DNA of 64,000 bases from Streptomyces sp. NBC_00440 (GCF_036014215.1 NZ_CP107921.1:620001-684000), one strand, 5' to 3'; counted from the first letter of the stretch, positions 1 to 11,902 are shown. The notes: generated by a model not told the origin, from the sequence alone. Numbers and translations are program-made.

Positions 1-208
1 CGCGCGGGGGAAGCCGCTGGTCTCGGTGTTGTGGGGCCGCGACGCCCGAAACCTCCGGCCCCTGCTGGGGAACCTTCCCGCGGTCGAGTCGTCCCACCCC
101 TCCCCCATGTCGGCGGATCGCGGCTTCTTCGGTTCGCGCCCCTTCAGCCGTACCAACGACCTGCTGGTGCGCCAGGGTGCCCAGCCCGTGGACTGGCGAC
201 TGCCGTGA
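1..208 (+). CDS. ung: Uracil-DNA glycosylase, C-terminal part (5' end outside window)
   Basis: The open frame (codons from base 2) enters from the left edge, so only about the last 68 residues are present. The visible part carries the family-1 glycosylase signature [17 protein letters not shown], whose histidine belongs to the catalytic/DNA-intercalation loop, followed by FSRTNDLL. The enzyme removes uracil from DNA as the first step of base excision repair. The TGA stop overlaps the GTG of the next gene by four bases, suggesting translational coupling. Start and promoter are not in the window. Confidence 0.9.
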   Translation, partial: ARGKPLVSVLWGRDARNLRPLLGNLPAVESSHPSPMSADRGFFGSRPFSRTNDLLVRQGAQPVDWRLP

Positions 209-1296
209 CCTGGGTGCTGGGGGTGGACTCCGGCGGCTCCGGGCTCCGGGTCGCACTCGCCGCAGCGCCCGATCCGGCGCTCGCCGAATCCACCACCTCG
301 GAGACCACAGCTTCCGGATCCACCGCCTCCGGATCCACCGCCTCCGGGCAGCCCTCGGCCTTCGACTCCGTGGCGTCCCGGATTCCGGTACGCACCGGGC
401 CCCGGGGTATCGAAGCGGCGCATCTGCTGGAGCAGTTGCTGCCCATGGCGGGGGAACTGCTCGGGCGCGCGGGCGGTGCCAGGGTGTCGGCGGTGGCGAT
501 CGGCGCCGCCGGGATGGCGACGCTCGGGGACGATCTGCGCGCGGAGCTGCCCGCAGCGCTGGAGCGATCCCTCGGTGTACGGCGGCTGGCGCTCGCCGCG
601 GACGCGGTGACGGCCTACGCGGGAGCCCTGGGCCAGCGGCCCGGAGCTGTCGTCGCCGCGGGTACCGGGATGATCGCGCTGGGCACCGACCTCACCCGGT
701 GGCGCAGGGCGGACGGCTGGGGGCATCTGCTGGGCGACTGCGGCGGCGGGGCCTGGATCGGCCGGGCCGGTCTGGAGGCCGGGATGCGCGCGCACGACGG
801 ACGGCGAGGTGGTTCGACCGCGCTCCTGGAGCGGCTGGAGGCGGTCTTCGGACCGGCGGCCGGTCTGCCGGGCGTCCTGTACCCGCGTTCGGACCGGCCA
901 GCGGTGCTCGCCTCGTTCGCCCCGGAGGTGGCCTGGTGCGCCGGGAGCGACCCCGTGGCGGCCGCGATTCTGCGGGACGCGGCCCGGCAGATCGCCGAAG
1001 CCGCCGCCGCCGTCTGCCCGCCGGAGTCGTCGGGGTCAGGCTCGGGCTGTGAAGTAGCCCTCACGGGTGGTCTGTTCAAGATGGGGGACCCTCTGCTCAC
1101 TCCTGCCCGCGAGGAGTTCGCCGCCCTGCTGCCCTACGCCAGACCTGTGCCGGCGGCCGGGGATCCGCTGGTGGGAGCGGTACTGATCGCCTCCGCGCTC
1201 GCCACGGGGAGTCTCCGGCTGCCACCACATCCACAGCTCTTGCGTGTCGTGGCGGAACAGGATACGCGACAGGGCCGAGACGCAACGGATAAATGA
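205..1296 (+). CDS. N-acetylglucosamine kinase-like protein (BadF/BadG/BcrA ATPase fold)
   Basis: 363 residues from the GTG that overlaps the ung stop. The frame is open further upstream, but there it only mirrors ung. The N-terminal [10 protein letters not shown] is the phosphate-1 loop of the ASKHA ATPases, [10 protein letters not shown] is a second phosphate loop, and [10 protein letters not shown] fits the GlcNAc-kinase/BadF group, which phosphorylates an amino sugar with ATP in the cytosol. Residues about 20-50 hold a Ser/Thr/Ala-rich insert with ASGST repeats that interrupts the first lobe. The sugar substrate is inferred from the family only. The neighbouring ung gives no pathway clue. 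Confidence 0.75.
   Translation: MTWVLGVDSGGSGLRVALAAAPDPALAESTTSETTASGSTASGSTASGQPSAFDSVASRIPVRTGPRGIEAAHLLEQLLPMAGELLGRAGGARVSAVAIGAAGMATLGDDLRAELPAALERSLGVRRLALAADAVTAYAGALGQRPGAVVAAGTGMIALGTDLTRWRRADGWGHLLGDCGGGAWIGRAGLEAGMRAHDGRRGGSTALLERLEAVFGPAAGLPGVLYPRSDRPAVLASFAPEVAWCAGSDPVAAAILRDAARQIAEAAAAVCPPESSGSGSGCEVALTGGLFKMGDPLLTPAREEFAALLPYARPVPAAGDPLVGAVLIASALATGSLRLPPHPQLLRVVAEQDTRQGRDATDK
310..346 (+). repeat. 15-bp tandem repeat coding for ASGST repeats
   Basis: Copies of the unit CCGCCTCCGGATCCA lie in tandem inside the kinase-like gene and translate to [13 protein letters not shown]. The repeat keeps the frame. It sits in a low-complexity loop not expected in the ATPase fold, so its copy number may vary between strains. 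Confidence 0.7.
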
Positions 1297-1364
1297 GGAC
1301 AGACGCCGCGCGAACGCACCCTCCCCGAACAGCCGGGCCTGCAAAGCCAGTAGCATGCGGCGCC

Positions 1365-2291
1365 ATGAGCTCCCCCAATGGGCCCGCATCCGGCCTGCCT
1401 GTACGAATGCCGCGACCTCGCCAGACCGGACGGCACCGCCGCCCGGAACCCGCGGTGGCTCCTGAGGGCGCGCCCGCGCTGGTTCTCGCTGTTCCCGGCA
1501 CACCTTCCGCCGCTGTCCGCAGCCTGGCGGAAGAGGTTATTTCCATCGCCCGCTCCGAGCTGCCCGGCCTGGATGCCCGTATCGGTTACCTGGATGGCAC
1601 CGACGACGAGTTTCCCGCCCTTGAGGCGGTCCTTTCCCACACCGCGGCCGAGCGGGTGGCGCGCTGTGCGCAGGCGAGGGCCGCCGGACGTGAGGTGGCC
1701 GAGCCGACGGGCGCCACCGCAGTCGTGGTGCCCCTGCTCGCGGGCCCCGACGCGGCCACCGAGCGGCGGATACGGCAGGCCGTGATGGACAGCACCACCG
1801 CCGCCGAGCTGACCGAGGTGCTGGGACCGCACCCGCTGCTCGCGGAGGGCCTGCATGTGCGTCTCTCCGAGGCCGGTCTCTCCCGCGCCGACCGGGCCAG
1901 GCTGTTCACGGTCGCCACCGCCGCCGACGGCATCATCCTGGCGACGGTCGGCGGCGACGAGGCGGTGCAGGCCGCCGGGATCACCGGAATGCTGCTGGCC
2001 GCACGACTGGCCGTACCGGTGATGGCCGCCGCACTCGATGTGGACGGTTCGGTCTCCGCGATCGCGGAGCAGCTGCGGGGTTCGGGATCGGCCCAGCTGG
2101 CGCTCGCGCCGTACCTGATCGGCCCCGAGGTCAGCGAGGAGCTGCTGGCCGGGGCCGCCAAGGAGGCGGAGTGCGCCGCTGCCGAGCCGCTCGGCGCCTA
2201 CCCCGCGGTCGGCAAGCTGGTCCTCTCGAAGTACACGACCGCGCTGGGTATCACCCCGCAGCAGCCGTCCCAGGGAGCCCCGGTCGGCTGA
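1365..2291 (+). CDS. CbiX/sirohydrochlorin-chelatase-like protein
   Basis: 308 residues from the ATG at 1365 (MSSPNG). An in-frame ATG at 1293 overlaps the previous stop, but it would add only a low-complexity leader. After a basic, proline-rich stretch of about 45 residues come two repeated CbiX-like halves: VVPLLAGP in the first, and a second with a VLGPHPLLAEGLHVRL stretch typical of the family. CbiX proteins insert Co or Fe into sirohydrochlorin. The usual N-terminal catalytic histidine motif (AHG) reads AVPGTPS here, so a chelatase role is doubtful. A second, canonical CbiX gene lies at 53619. Best called a divergent homologue. Confidence 0.7.
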   Translation: MSSPNGPASGLPVRMPRPRQTGRHRRPEPAVAPEGAPALVLAVPGTPSAAVRSLAEEVISIARSELPGLDARIGYLDGTDDEFPALEAVLSHTAAERVARCAQARAAGREVAEPTGATAVVVPLLAGPDAATERRIRQAVMDSTTAAELTEVLGPHPLLAEGLHVRLSEAGLSRADRARLFTVATAADGIILATVGGDEAVQAAGITGMLLAARLAVPVMAAALDVDGSVSAIAEQLRGSGSAQLALAPYLIGPEVSEELLAGAAKEAECAAAEPLGAYPAVGKLVLSKYTTALGITPQQPSQGAPVG

Positions 2292-2312
2292 CCTGCGGAA
2301 CGAACACGGCCA

Positions 2313-2370
2313 CGTACGGGAAGGGTCCGCACCGGGGCAGCACGGAGTGCCGGTGCGGGCCCTCCGTACG
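2313..2370. terminator. Hairpin between convergent genes
   Basis: Between two convergent genes, GGTCCGCACCGG (2324-2335) pairs with CCGGTGCGGGCC (2350-2361), and outer arms CGTACGG / CCGTACG (2313-2319 and 2364-2370) extend the stem past small bulges. The position suits a bidirectional terminator. No U-tract is visible, as is common in Streptomyces. Confidence 0.65.
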
Positions 2371-2466
2371 TCCTGCTCCGGTGCCCCCAGCTGTCACCGG
2401 GAACCGGAGCAGGGGCAAGGGCAGGGGCACCGGGGCAGGACCGTCGGGGCAGCGCTGCCGGAGCAG

Positions 2467-3507
2467 TCAGGCGAACACCACGCACGAGGCGGCGGCCACC
2501 TGCACGGAGCCGGCGCGGTGCGGAATCCCCGTCCGCGGGTCGATGTCGAACCAGGTCACGTCCCCCGAGTGCTCATTGGCCGCGTACAGCCGCCGCCCCC
2601 CGGGGTCCACTACGAGATCGCGCGGCCACCGGCCGCCGCAGTCCACCGTAGTGGTCAGGACGGGCTTCTCCCGGCTCTCGTCGAGGGCGAGGACCGAGAT
2701 GCTGTCCTGGCCCCGGTTCGCCGCCCAGACGAAGCGTCCGCCGGGTGCGACGGCCACTCCCGAGCCGTAGCTCTCCCCCGTCGCGCCCCCGGGCAGCAGC
2801 CGGGTCCGGCCGACCGGCTCCAGCGTGCCCGCCCCGGCGTCCCACCGGCAGACCGTGAGCGTGGGCTCCAGCTCGTTCAGGACGTAGACATGCGCCCCCG
2901 CCGGGTGGAACGCCAGGTGGCGGGGCCCGCTGCCGGGCCGCAGCGCGGTCTCCCCGTGCACCGTCAGCGCGCCCGTGGCGCCGTCCAGCGCGCAGACCCG
3001 TACGGAGTCGGTCCCGAGGTCGACGCTCAGCACCCAGCGCCCCGAGGGGTCCCGCTTCACCTGATGGGCGTGCGGGCCCTCCTGGCGGGCCGGGTCCGGT
3101 CCCCGGCCCTCGTGCCGCAGTACGTGAACGGGCGCGTCCAGCCCGCCGTCCGCGGCACGGACGGGCAGCACACTGACGCTCCCCGAGCTGTAGTTGGCCG
3201 TGACGACATGCCCGCCCGTGAGGACGAGGTAGGTCGGGTCGGCGCCGCCCACGGCGACCGGCTCACCGATCAGCCGTGGCCGCGCTCCGGTGATGTCGAA
3301 GGCCGCCGCAGCGCCCTCGCCGGTCTCCGAGACGGCGTACAGGACCGAGCCGCCGGGGGCCGGGGCGAGGAACGAGGGGTTCGGCAGCGTGTCCACCGCG
3401 CCCAGCAGGGTCAGCGCCCCCGCCCCGTCCACCGTTGCGGCGACGAGCCCCGGTCCCCCCGCCGCGGTGAATGACCCGATGAACGCCCGCCCGGCGTCTG
3501 TGGTGAC
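2467..3507 (-). CDS. Lactonase family beta-propeller protein (6-phosphogluconolactonase type)
   Basis: About 346 residues. The start is placed at one of two adjacent GTG codons (3510 or 3507) that follow a GGGGAG ribosome site; the frame is open to 3588. The product has repeating blade motifs (AFIGSFT, LYAVSET, HVYVLNELEPTLTV, RRLYAANEHSGDVTWFDID) of the seven-bladed YbhE/Pgl propeller. Members hydrolyse 6-phosphogluconolactone or related lactones. There is no signal peptide. The gene stands alone, convergent with the CbiX-like gene, so its substrate is not defined by context. Confidence 0.8.
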   Translation of the reverse strand, partial: VTTDAGRAFIGSFTAAGGPGLVAATVDGAGALTLLGAVDTLPNPSFLAPAPGGSVLYAVSETGEGAAAAFDITGARPRLIGEPVAVGGADPTYLVLTGGHVVTANYSSGSVSVLPVRAADGGLDAPVHVLRHEGRGPDPARQEGPHAHQVKRDPSGRWVLSVDLGTDSVRVCALDGATGALTVHGETALRPGSGPRHLAFHPAGAHVYVLNELEPTLTVCRWDAGAGTLEPVGRTRLLPGGATGESYGSGVAVAPGGRFVWAANRGQDSISVLALDESREKPVLTTTVDCGGRWPRDLVVDPGGRRLYAANEHSGDVTWFDIDPRTGIPHRAGSVQVAAASCVVFA

Positions 3508-3609
3508 CACCGTGCTCCCCTCTCCGACGGCGCCCGGTCCGTGTGTGGCCGGGCTCCGGCAGACGGTAGCAGGAGCGGTCTGGACCAATTCGGGCGCGCC
3601 GCCGCACGG

Positions 3610-4521
3610 TCAGGACAGCACGCGGCGGCGGAAGTTGCGCAGCCCGAGGGTGAGGAAGAGCGCACAGAATCCGGCGAGCACCGGATAGACGATGTACAGG
3701 TGCATGTGGGACACGTCCGTGAAGCCGGCCCGCATCCCCTCGCTCATATAGATCAGCGGGTTGACCAGCACCAGCACCTGGAGCCAGTGGAAGCCTCCCA
3801 CCTGTACCGGAGCCAGTTTGGTCCACTGGTAGTAGGTACCGCCGAGGAAGACGAGCGGCAGCACGACGAAGCCGAACATCACGCCGATGTTCCTCGGCTC
3901 GAACGTGGTGCCCAGGAGCAGTCCGAGTGAGGTCATCGTGAGGCAGGACAGCGGGATCAGGGTGACCACGATCCACCAGTGGATGCTGAGTTGGGGGTGC
4001 ACGCCCGGTGCGTGCACGACGGCCGCGATGGGCAGCACGATGACCGCCGAGATCAGCCCCTGAGCCGACCCGGACAGCACTCTCGCCACCGCCACCAGCC
4101 AGATCGGGCACGGGGCCTGCACCCGGTCCTCGATCTCCCGGGTGAAGCCGAACTCCTGGGACATCTGGATGGCGACCGACTGGATGCCCTGGAACATGAT
4201 CGCGATGGACACCACCCCCGGAACCAGCACAGTGGCGAACGCCGACTCCCCCTTGGCGCCGCCGCCCGATCCGATGCCCTGGCCGATGAGCGGGAACACG
4301 TACAGGAACACGAAGACCAGCAGGAACGGCTGCATGACGGTCCGGCCCGCGAACTCGCCGAAGCTCTTCATCAGAACGGTCAGATCCCGCTGGATCAGCG
4401 CGCTCAGCGCGGAGCGGCTGGAGGCAGCGGCCGACCGGGCGGGCCGTACGCCGATGGGGTGCCCGGACGGGCCCGCGGACGGAACGTCCCCGGGCGGCGG
4501 GACGGCACTCGACGCAGCCAT
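3610..4521 (-). CDS. ABC-2 type transporter permease (DrrB-like)
   Basis: 303 residues. A Pro/Ala/Ser-rich N-terminal tail of about 45 residues is followed by roughly six hydrophobic segments (for example PFLLVFVFLYVFPLIG, LSCLTMTSLGLLLG, FVVLPLVFLGG) and the motif VLVNPLIYMSEGMR typical of DrrB-type exporters. Its ATG shares one base with the stop of the upstream ATPase gene (TGATG), so the two are coupled and form one transporter. Such pairs export drugs, lipids or polyketides. The cargo here is unknown. Confidence 0.85.
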   Translation of the reverse strand: MAASSAVPPPGDVPSAGPSGHPIGVRPARSAAASSRSALSALIQRDLTVLMKSFGEFAGRTVMQPFLLVFVFLYVFPLIGQGIGSGGGAKGESAFATVLVPGVVSIAIMFQGIQSVAIQMSQEFGFTREIEDRVQAPCPIWLVAVARVLSGSAQGLISAVIVLPIAAVVHAPGVHPQLSIHWWIVVTLIPLSCLTMTSLGLLLGTTFEPRNIGVMFGFVVLPLVFLGGTYYQWTKLAPVQVGGFHWLQVLVLVNPLIYMSEGMRAGFTDVSHMHLYIVYPVLAGFCALFLTLGLRNFRRRVLS

Positions 4522-5534
4522 CAGTCCCTCAGCTCCTGTCCGGTCAGGCTGATGAACACCGTTTCCAGGGTGCTCTCGGCGATCGAGAGGTCGACCAGCT
4601 CGAACCCGCCGGCCTCCGCGCTCGTGACCACCCGCGGCAGCAGCCGTTCGGCGCCCTTGACCTGGAGCTCGACGGCTCCGTCGACCAGCCGGGTGCGGAC
4701 GACGCCCGGGATGTCACTGTTCAGCCGGGCCGCCAGGCCGTCCTGGCTGCCGCTGGTGGCGACCGTGACCACGGCGTCGGCGCCGAGCCCCTGCTTGAGG
4801 GCGGCGGGCGTGTCCAGGGCGAGGATCCGGCCGTGGTCGATGATCGCCACCCGGTCGCAGAGGTGGTCGGCCTCGTCCATGTTGTGCGTGGTGAGCAGAA
4901 TCGTCTGGCCGTCGGCGATCAGCCCGTCCAGCGCCTCCCAGAGGGCCAGTCTGCCCTGCGGGTCCAGCCCGGCCGTCGGCTCGTCGAGGAAGAGCACGGC
5001 GGGACGGTGGAAGATCGCGCGCGCCACCATCAGACGCTGCGCCATCCCGCCGGACAGGGCGAACACCGACGCCTTGCCCCAGCGGGACAGATGGAACTGT
5101 TCGAGGAGTGCGTCGGCGGTACGGCGCGACTCCCGGCGCGGGATGCCGAACAGCAGGCCGTGGAAGTACAGGTTCTCCCACACCGTCAGCGAGCGGTCCA
5201 GTGTGTTCTGCTGGCTGACGACGGCGATGAGCTGCTTGGCCAGCGTCGGTTCCGCGACCACGTCGATGTCACCGATGTACGCCGACCCCGCCGTCGGCAC
5301 CACCCGGGCGGTCAGCATGCCGACGGTGGTGGTCTTGCCCGCCCCGTTGGGCCCGAGCAGTCCGAAGATCTCGCCCTGGCACACCCGGAGATCGAGGCCG
5401 TCCACCGCGGGGGTCTGCGTCTTGGGGTAGGCCTTGGTGAGGCCGGCGGCCCGGATGACTGTGGCGCTGCCGTGCGCCGGGCTGTTCTGCTGCCCCCGGT
5501 CAGCCCGGTCAGCCCGGTCAGCAGGATCGGTCAT
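4521..5534 (-). CDS. ABC transporter ATP-binding protein (DrrA-like)
   Basis: 337 residues from the ATG at 5534, which overlaps the upstream 84-residue gene by four bases. Walker A GPNGAGKTTT is at residues 61-70, the Q-loop (VVSQQNTLD) follows, then the signature LSGGM, Walker B LFLDEPTAGLD and the switch histidine (LLTTHNMDEADHL). The C-terminal domain of about 100 residues matches the DrrA-type extension. The N-terminus carries an ADR tripeptide repeat (residues 5-13) encoded by a 9-bp tandem repeat. It energises the permease encoded next. Confidence 0.88.
   Translation of the reverse strand: MTDPADRADRADRGQQNSPAHGSATVIRAAGLTKAYPKTQTPAVDGLDLRVCQGEIFGLLGPNGAGKTTTVGMLTARVVPTAGSAYIGDIDVVAEPTLAKQLIAVVSQQNTLDRSLTVWENLYFHGLLFGIPRRESRRTADALLEQFHLSRWGKASVFALSGGMAQRLMVARAIFHRPAVLFLDEPTAGLDPQGRLALWEALDGLIADGQTILLTTHNMDEADHLCDRVAIIDHGRILALDTPAALKQGLGADAVVTVATSGSQDGLAARLNSDIPGVVRTRLVDGAVELQVKGAERLLPRVVTSAEAGGFELVDLSIAESTLETVFISLTGQELRD
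5495..5521. repeat. Three tandem 9-bp units (CCCGGTCAG)
   Basis: Three perfect copies lie at 5495-5503, 5504-5512 and 5513-5521, encoding the ADR repeats near the N-terminus of the ABC ATPase. The unit length is a multiple of three, so copy changes would not break the frame. Confidence 0.8.
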
Positions 5535-5785
5535 CGTCTCGGCAGCGGGGGCACGTGGAGAGGATGGGCGGACGCGTCGGCGAGCGCCAGGCGTTCCTGG
5601 TCCGCCTGGTAGTCGGCCTGCTCCACCCGGCCGGCCAGCAGATCGGCGGGGCGGGGGTGCCGTGGGTGTTCCGCCGGGGGCCGCTGGGGCCCGAAGCGCT
5701 GTGCTAGGTAGCTGCCGATGGCCCTGGCCGAGCCTGTCACCAGCCGTATGAGGTGTCTGAACACGGTGAGGATGGCTGTGGACAT
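5531..5785 (-). CDS. Unknown 84-residue protein, first gene of the ABC operon
   Basis: The ATG at 5785 follows a near-perfect ribosome site (AAAGGAG) and the stop overlaps the ATPase start (ATGA), so it is very likely translated. Residues 1-30 form an amphipathic or weakly hydrophobic helix (MSTAILTVFRHLIRLVTGSA). The rest is charged and proline-rich, containing PADLLAGRVEQADYQADQERL. I recognise no family. Its place as leader gene suggests a membrane-associated accessory to the transporter or a coupling gene. Confidence 0.7.
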   Translation of the reverse strand: MSTAILTVFRHLIRLVTGSARAIGSYLAQRFGPQRPPAEHPRHPRPADLLAGRVEQADYQADQERLALADASAHPLHVPPLPRR

Positions 5786-6066
5786 ACCGCATCTCCTTTC
5801 AGGACCGCCGGCCCGCGCACCCGGGGGTGCACGAGGCGGATTCACGGCGCGTGTCCATGAGGGCGGCCGGCTCGCACCGGTCCGGCCGGACAGCCGCACG
5901 CCGCCCTGAAAGTCGTGGATCAGCCTGATGTGCAACCCCGTTGCGTCCGCTCGGCGGATACGGCGGGCATATCAGGCACTGACATCTCTCATGGAACCAC
6001 GCAAGCCGGTCCCCGGCATCCGGCGTCGCTCCGGGCCGGTCCGGCGGCGGGCCCTTCGCACAACGC

Positions 6067-6103
6067 GGCCACCCCGGCCGGCGGGATGCCGGCCGGGGCG
6101 GCC
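6067..6103 (-). terminator. Strong hairpin downstream of icd
   Basis: GGCCACCCCGGCCGGC (6067-6082) pairs with GCCGGCCGGGGCGGCC (6088-6103) with one mismatch and a 5-base loop, about 50 bases after the icd stop. It is the only clear feature of the gene-free stretch 5786-6154; the rest of that stretch includes the promoter side of the ABC operon, where I see no convincing -35/-10 pair. Confidence 0.75.
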
Positions 6104-6154
6104 AGGGTGCGGATAGGCGGCCGGCCGCCGCTGGGGCGGCCGGTCTGCCGGACG

Positions 6155-8787
<2,633 letters not shown>

Positions 8788-8827
8788 TCGGGTCCCGTGA
8801 GGGGCGGAGCTGCCGGAAGCTCACCCG

Positions 8828-9691
8828 TCAGCCGGCGGCGTCGCACCGCCGGTACACATGGGCTTTCTCGCCCGCAGGGCTCACCTCGCGGTCGCGCAGC
8901 GTGACCGACAGCTTCCTGCCCCAGGAGTGGCAGGCCCGGTCGAAGTCCTTGGTTCCGTACTCGATGTCGAAAACCCTGCCCCGGTAGGCGTCGGCGAACT
9001 CGGTGCACTCCCGGTAGCGGCCGCACTCCTCGACGACGGCGAAGTCGAACCCGATGCGGTGGCGCAGGCCCAGCAGGTCGGTGGTGTTCTTCTGGGCGAC
9101 GGCGAGGCCCTGCCGGTGCGCCCGCGCGGCCAGCAGGGTGGCGAAGGACGCCGCGTCGTCGGCGGTGAGCAGATGGTCCGAGCGCTCGTACGAGTCGAGA
9201 TTGTCGGGCTCCACCGCGTCGAACCCGGCGTCGGCGCAGCCGTCGATCCAGCGGCCGACGATGCCCGCGAGCTTCTCCCGCTTGGCGGCGCCCGAGATGT
9301 CGAGGAGGGGCTCCTGCCAGTCCTCGTCGACGACCGGCTTGCCGTGGCGGTCGTGCAGCAGCAGGTCGGGGTGGTGCTTGTGCCACCAGCCGACCGCGCC
9401 ACCGGGCTGCGTCTGGAAGGCGTTGACGTAACAGATGTTGTAGAGCCCCGGTACGGGATCCGCGGTGCGGTCCCGGGAGACCGCGCGCACACCGGCCGGC
9501 GGCCGGTACGGACCGCCCAGCTGGTAGTCGAAGGCCGCCCGGGCCGGGGGCTTCTGCACGCCGCCGTCCCGTGCGGAGCCCGAAGCGGCCGGGGAGGAGG
9601 CGCCGTTGGGGTCGCCGGAGGAGCATCCGGCGGCGAGGACCATCAGCAGCGGGGCGAGGACACGGGCGGCACGGCGGAACACAGCAGGCAC
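8828..9691 (-). CDS. Lipoprotein endo-alpha-1,4-polygalactosaminidase-like (GH114)
   Basis: 287 residues from a GTG. A short basic n-region and hydrophobic segment end in the lipobox LAAGC (Cys23), followed by a Ser/Ala-rich linker, so the mature enzyme should be lipid-anchored outside the cell. The catalytic domain (residues about 55-285) is a TIM barrel of GH114 type with YNICYVNAFQT, GFDAVEPDNLDSY (likely acidic catalytic residues), VAQKNTTDLL and EECGRYREC. Family members cut galactosamine-rich exopolysaccharides. The gene is monocistronic and convergent with the truncated HAD gene. The ribosome site is weak. Confidence 0.82.
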   Translation of the reverse strand: MPAVFRRAARVLAPLLMVLAAGCSSGDPNGASSPAASGSARDGGVQKPPARAAFDYQLGGPYRPPAGVRAVSRDRTADPVPGLYNICYVNAFQTQPGGAVGWWHKHHPDLLLHDRHGKPVVDEDWQEPLLDISGAAKREKLAGIVGRWIDGCADAGFDAVEPDNLDSYERSDHLLTADDAASFATLLAARAHRQGLAVAQKNTTDLLGLRHRIGFDFAVVEECGRYRECTEFADAYRGRVFDIEYGTKDFDRACHSWGRKLSVTLRDREVSPAGEKAHVYRRCDAAG

Positions 9692-9763
9692 GTAGGGACT
9701 TTCGGGAGGGGACGGGGGAAAGTGATTGGATCATGCAAGCCGCCCCCGCGGCGAACGGACCCC

Positions 9764-11902
9764 TCAGAGCCCGGCGCCGTCCATCGCCTCCAGCACCTTG
9801 TCGGCGGTGATCGGAAGCGAGCGCATCCGGACGCCGGTGGCGTGGTAGAAGGCGTTACCGACCGCTGCCGCCGTACCGACAATGCCGATCTCGCCGATCC
9901 CCTTGCTCCCCATCGGATTGAGGTGCTCGTCCCGCTCCTCGATCCAGTGCGCCTCGATGTCGCGGATGTCGGCGCAGACGGGCACGTGGTACGAGGCGAG
10001 ATCGCTCTCCACGAAGGCACCGGACGCGGGGTCGACGGTGCTGCCCTCGGTGAGGGCCATCCCGATGCCCATCACCATGCCGCCGATGAACTGTGCCCTG
10101 GCCGTACGGGAGTTGAGGATGTGTCCGGCCGCGTACACGCCCAGCATCCGCCGGACCCGGACCTCGCCCGTCACCGTGTCCGCCTCCACCTCCGCGAAGT
10201 GGGCACCGAAGGCGTGCCTGGCGTACGGCACCGGCTCTCCGGCCTGTCCGCTGGTGTCGGCGGTGGCGTCCAGGCCATCGGCAGGGACCGCTCCCCCGTG
10301 TTCACCGAGCCTTGCCGCGAGCGAGGTGCAGGCCTGGTGGACCGCCCAGCCCCAGGACGCGGTGCCCGAGGAACCGCCGGCGAGAGAGGCGCTGGGCAGA
10401 TCGCTGCTGCCGATGTCGACGGCCACCCGGGCCAGCGGTACGTGCAGCACGTCGGCGGCGATCTGTGCCAGGACCGTACGGGCGCCCGTACCGATGTCGG
10501 TGGCGTTGATCCGTACCAGGAAGGTGCCGTCGGGCGCCGCGTGCGCGGTCGCCCGGGACGGGGAGACCAGGACGGGGTAGGTCGCGGCGGCGACACCGGT
10601 TCCGGCCAGGAGCGCGCCGTCGCGCCGTACACCGGGGCGCGGATCCCGGTCGTTCCAGCCGAAGCGGCGCGCGCCTTCCCGCAGGCACTCGGTGAGATGC
10701 CGGCTGCTGAACGGGAGGCCGCTGTCCGGCTCGGTGTCCGGCTCGTTCCGCAGCCGCAGTTCCACCGGGTCCAGGCCGGTCGCGACGGCGAGTTCGTCCA
10801 TCGCGGATTCCAGCGCGTACATGCCGGGAGCCTCGCCGGGCGCCCGCATCCAGGAGGGGCTCGGCACATCGAGGGCCGCGACGCGATGGGTCGTCAGGCT
10901 GTGCGGTGAGCGGTACATGACCCGCCCGGGAACGGCGGCCTGCTCCACGAACTCCTTGATCCGCGAGGTGTGCGTGATCACCTCGTGCGCCAGGGCGGTG
11001 ATGACACCGTCGTCGCCCGCCCCCAGCCGCACACGTTGCAGGGTGGGGGCGCGGTGCCCGACCATCGCGGGCATCTGCCGCCGGGGAAGGGCCAGCGTCA
11101 CGGGGCGCCCGGTGTGCAGGGCAGCCATGACGGCGAGCACCACATGGGGACGCGGGGTGCCCTTGGATCCGAACCCGCCGCCGACGTGCTGGGAGACGAC
11201 CGTGATGTCGCGCTCCGGCACGGCGAACAGGGTGGCGAGGGCCTCGCGGACGGCTGTCGCACCCTGGCTGGAGTCGTGCACGGTCAGATGCCCGCCGGTC
11301 CACTCGGCGGTGCTGGCGTGCGGCTCCATGGGGTGGTTGTGCAGCGGGGACACGGTGTACGACACGTCGATGCGGACCGGAGCCGCTGCGTGAGCGGTGG
11401 CGAAGTCACCGCGCTCCCGGTGGGCGGGGTGGCCTCCGTTGGCGGTCTCCGGCGCGTAGATCGTGGGGTCGCCGGCCTTCAGGACGGACTCGTGGGAGCC
11501 CCTCTCGTACTCCACCCGCACGGCGTGCGCCGCGGCCCGGGCCCCCGCGAGGGTCTCGGCCACGGCGAGGGCGACAGGCCAGCCGTAGTGCGGCACCCGG
11601 TCGTTCTGCAGAACGGCCAGGGCCGGGTCGTCGGTGGTGCCCAGCCGGGGCGCGTTGCCCGCGGTGAGTACGGCGACGGTGCCGGGCAGCGCCAGGGCGT
11701 CCTCGGTGTGTACGGCACGGACCCGGCCCGAGGCGATCGCGGCCGGGACCGGCCAGGCGTGCAGGCGGCCGGAGGGGGCGTGCTCGGCCGCGTAGGCCGC
11801 TGTGCCGGTGACTTTCGCCCGGCCTTCGCGGCGGCTGACGGGGGTGCCGGTCATGGGCACTTCGGACACGGGCCATGCGGTCACGGGCAGTCGGGGGTTC
11901 AC
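9764..11902 (-). CDS. Xanthine dehydrogenase-family molybdenum-binding subunit (PaoC/YagR type)
   Basis: 712 residues from a GTG preceded by GGAGGAGAG. It has the aldehyde oxidase/xanthine dehydrogenase a/b hammerhead domain (residues about 20-130) and the large molybdopterin domain with GGGFGSKG (molybdopterin contact), AGGSSGTASWGW and, near the end, NPMGSKGIGEIG, whose glutamate is the expected catalytic base. It oxidises an aldehyde or N-heterocycle, passing electrons to the two partner subunits encoded upstream. Gene order 2Fe-2S, FAD, Mo matches paoABC of enterobacteria. The substrate is not predictable. Confidence 0.88.
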   Translation of the reverse strand: MNPRLPVTAWPVSEVPMTGTPVSRREGRAKVTGTAAYAAEHAPSGRLHAWPVPAAIASGRVRAVHTEDALALPGTVAVLTAGNAPRLGTTDDPALAVLQNDRVPHYGWPVALAVAETLAGARAAAHAVRVEYERGSHESVLKAGDPTIYAPETANGGHPAHRERGDFATAHAAAPVRIDVSYTVSPLHNHPMEPHASTAEWTGGHLTVHDSSQGATAVREALATLFAVPERDITVVSQHVGGGFGSKGTPRPHVVLAVMAALHTGRPVTLALPRRQMPAMVGHRAPTLQRVRLGAGDDGVITALAHEVITHTSRIKEFVEQAAVPGRVMYRSPHSLTTHRVAALDVPSPSWMRAPGEAPGMYALESAMDELAVATGLDPVELRLRNEPDTEPDSGLPFSSRHLTECLREGARRFGWNDRDPRPGVRRDGALLAGTGVAAATYPVLVSPSRATAHAAPDGTFLVRINATDIGTGARTVLAQIAADVLHVPLARVAVDIGSSDLPSASLAGGSSGTASWGWAVHQACTSLAARLGEHGGAVPADGLDATADTSGQAGEPVPYARHAFGAHFAEVEADTVTGEVRVRRMLGVYAAGHILNSRTARAQFIGGMVMGIGMALTEGSTVDPASGAFVESDLASYHVPVCADIRDIEAHWIEERDEHLNPMGSKGIGEIGIVGTAAAVGNAFYHATGVRMRSLPITADKVLEAMDGAGL

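Noticed and set aside
310..346. Short tandem repeats as a possible CRISPR array
   Set aside because: The repeats are contiguous 9- to 15-bp units without spacers, and no cas genes are in the window.
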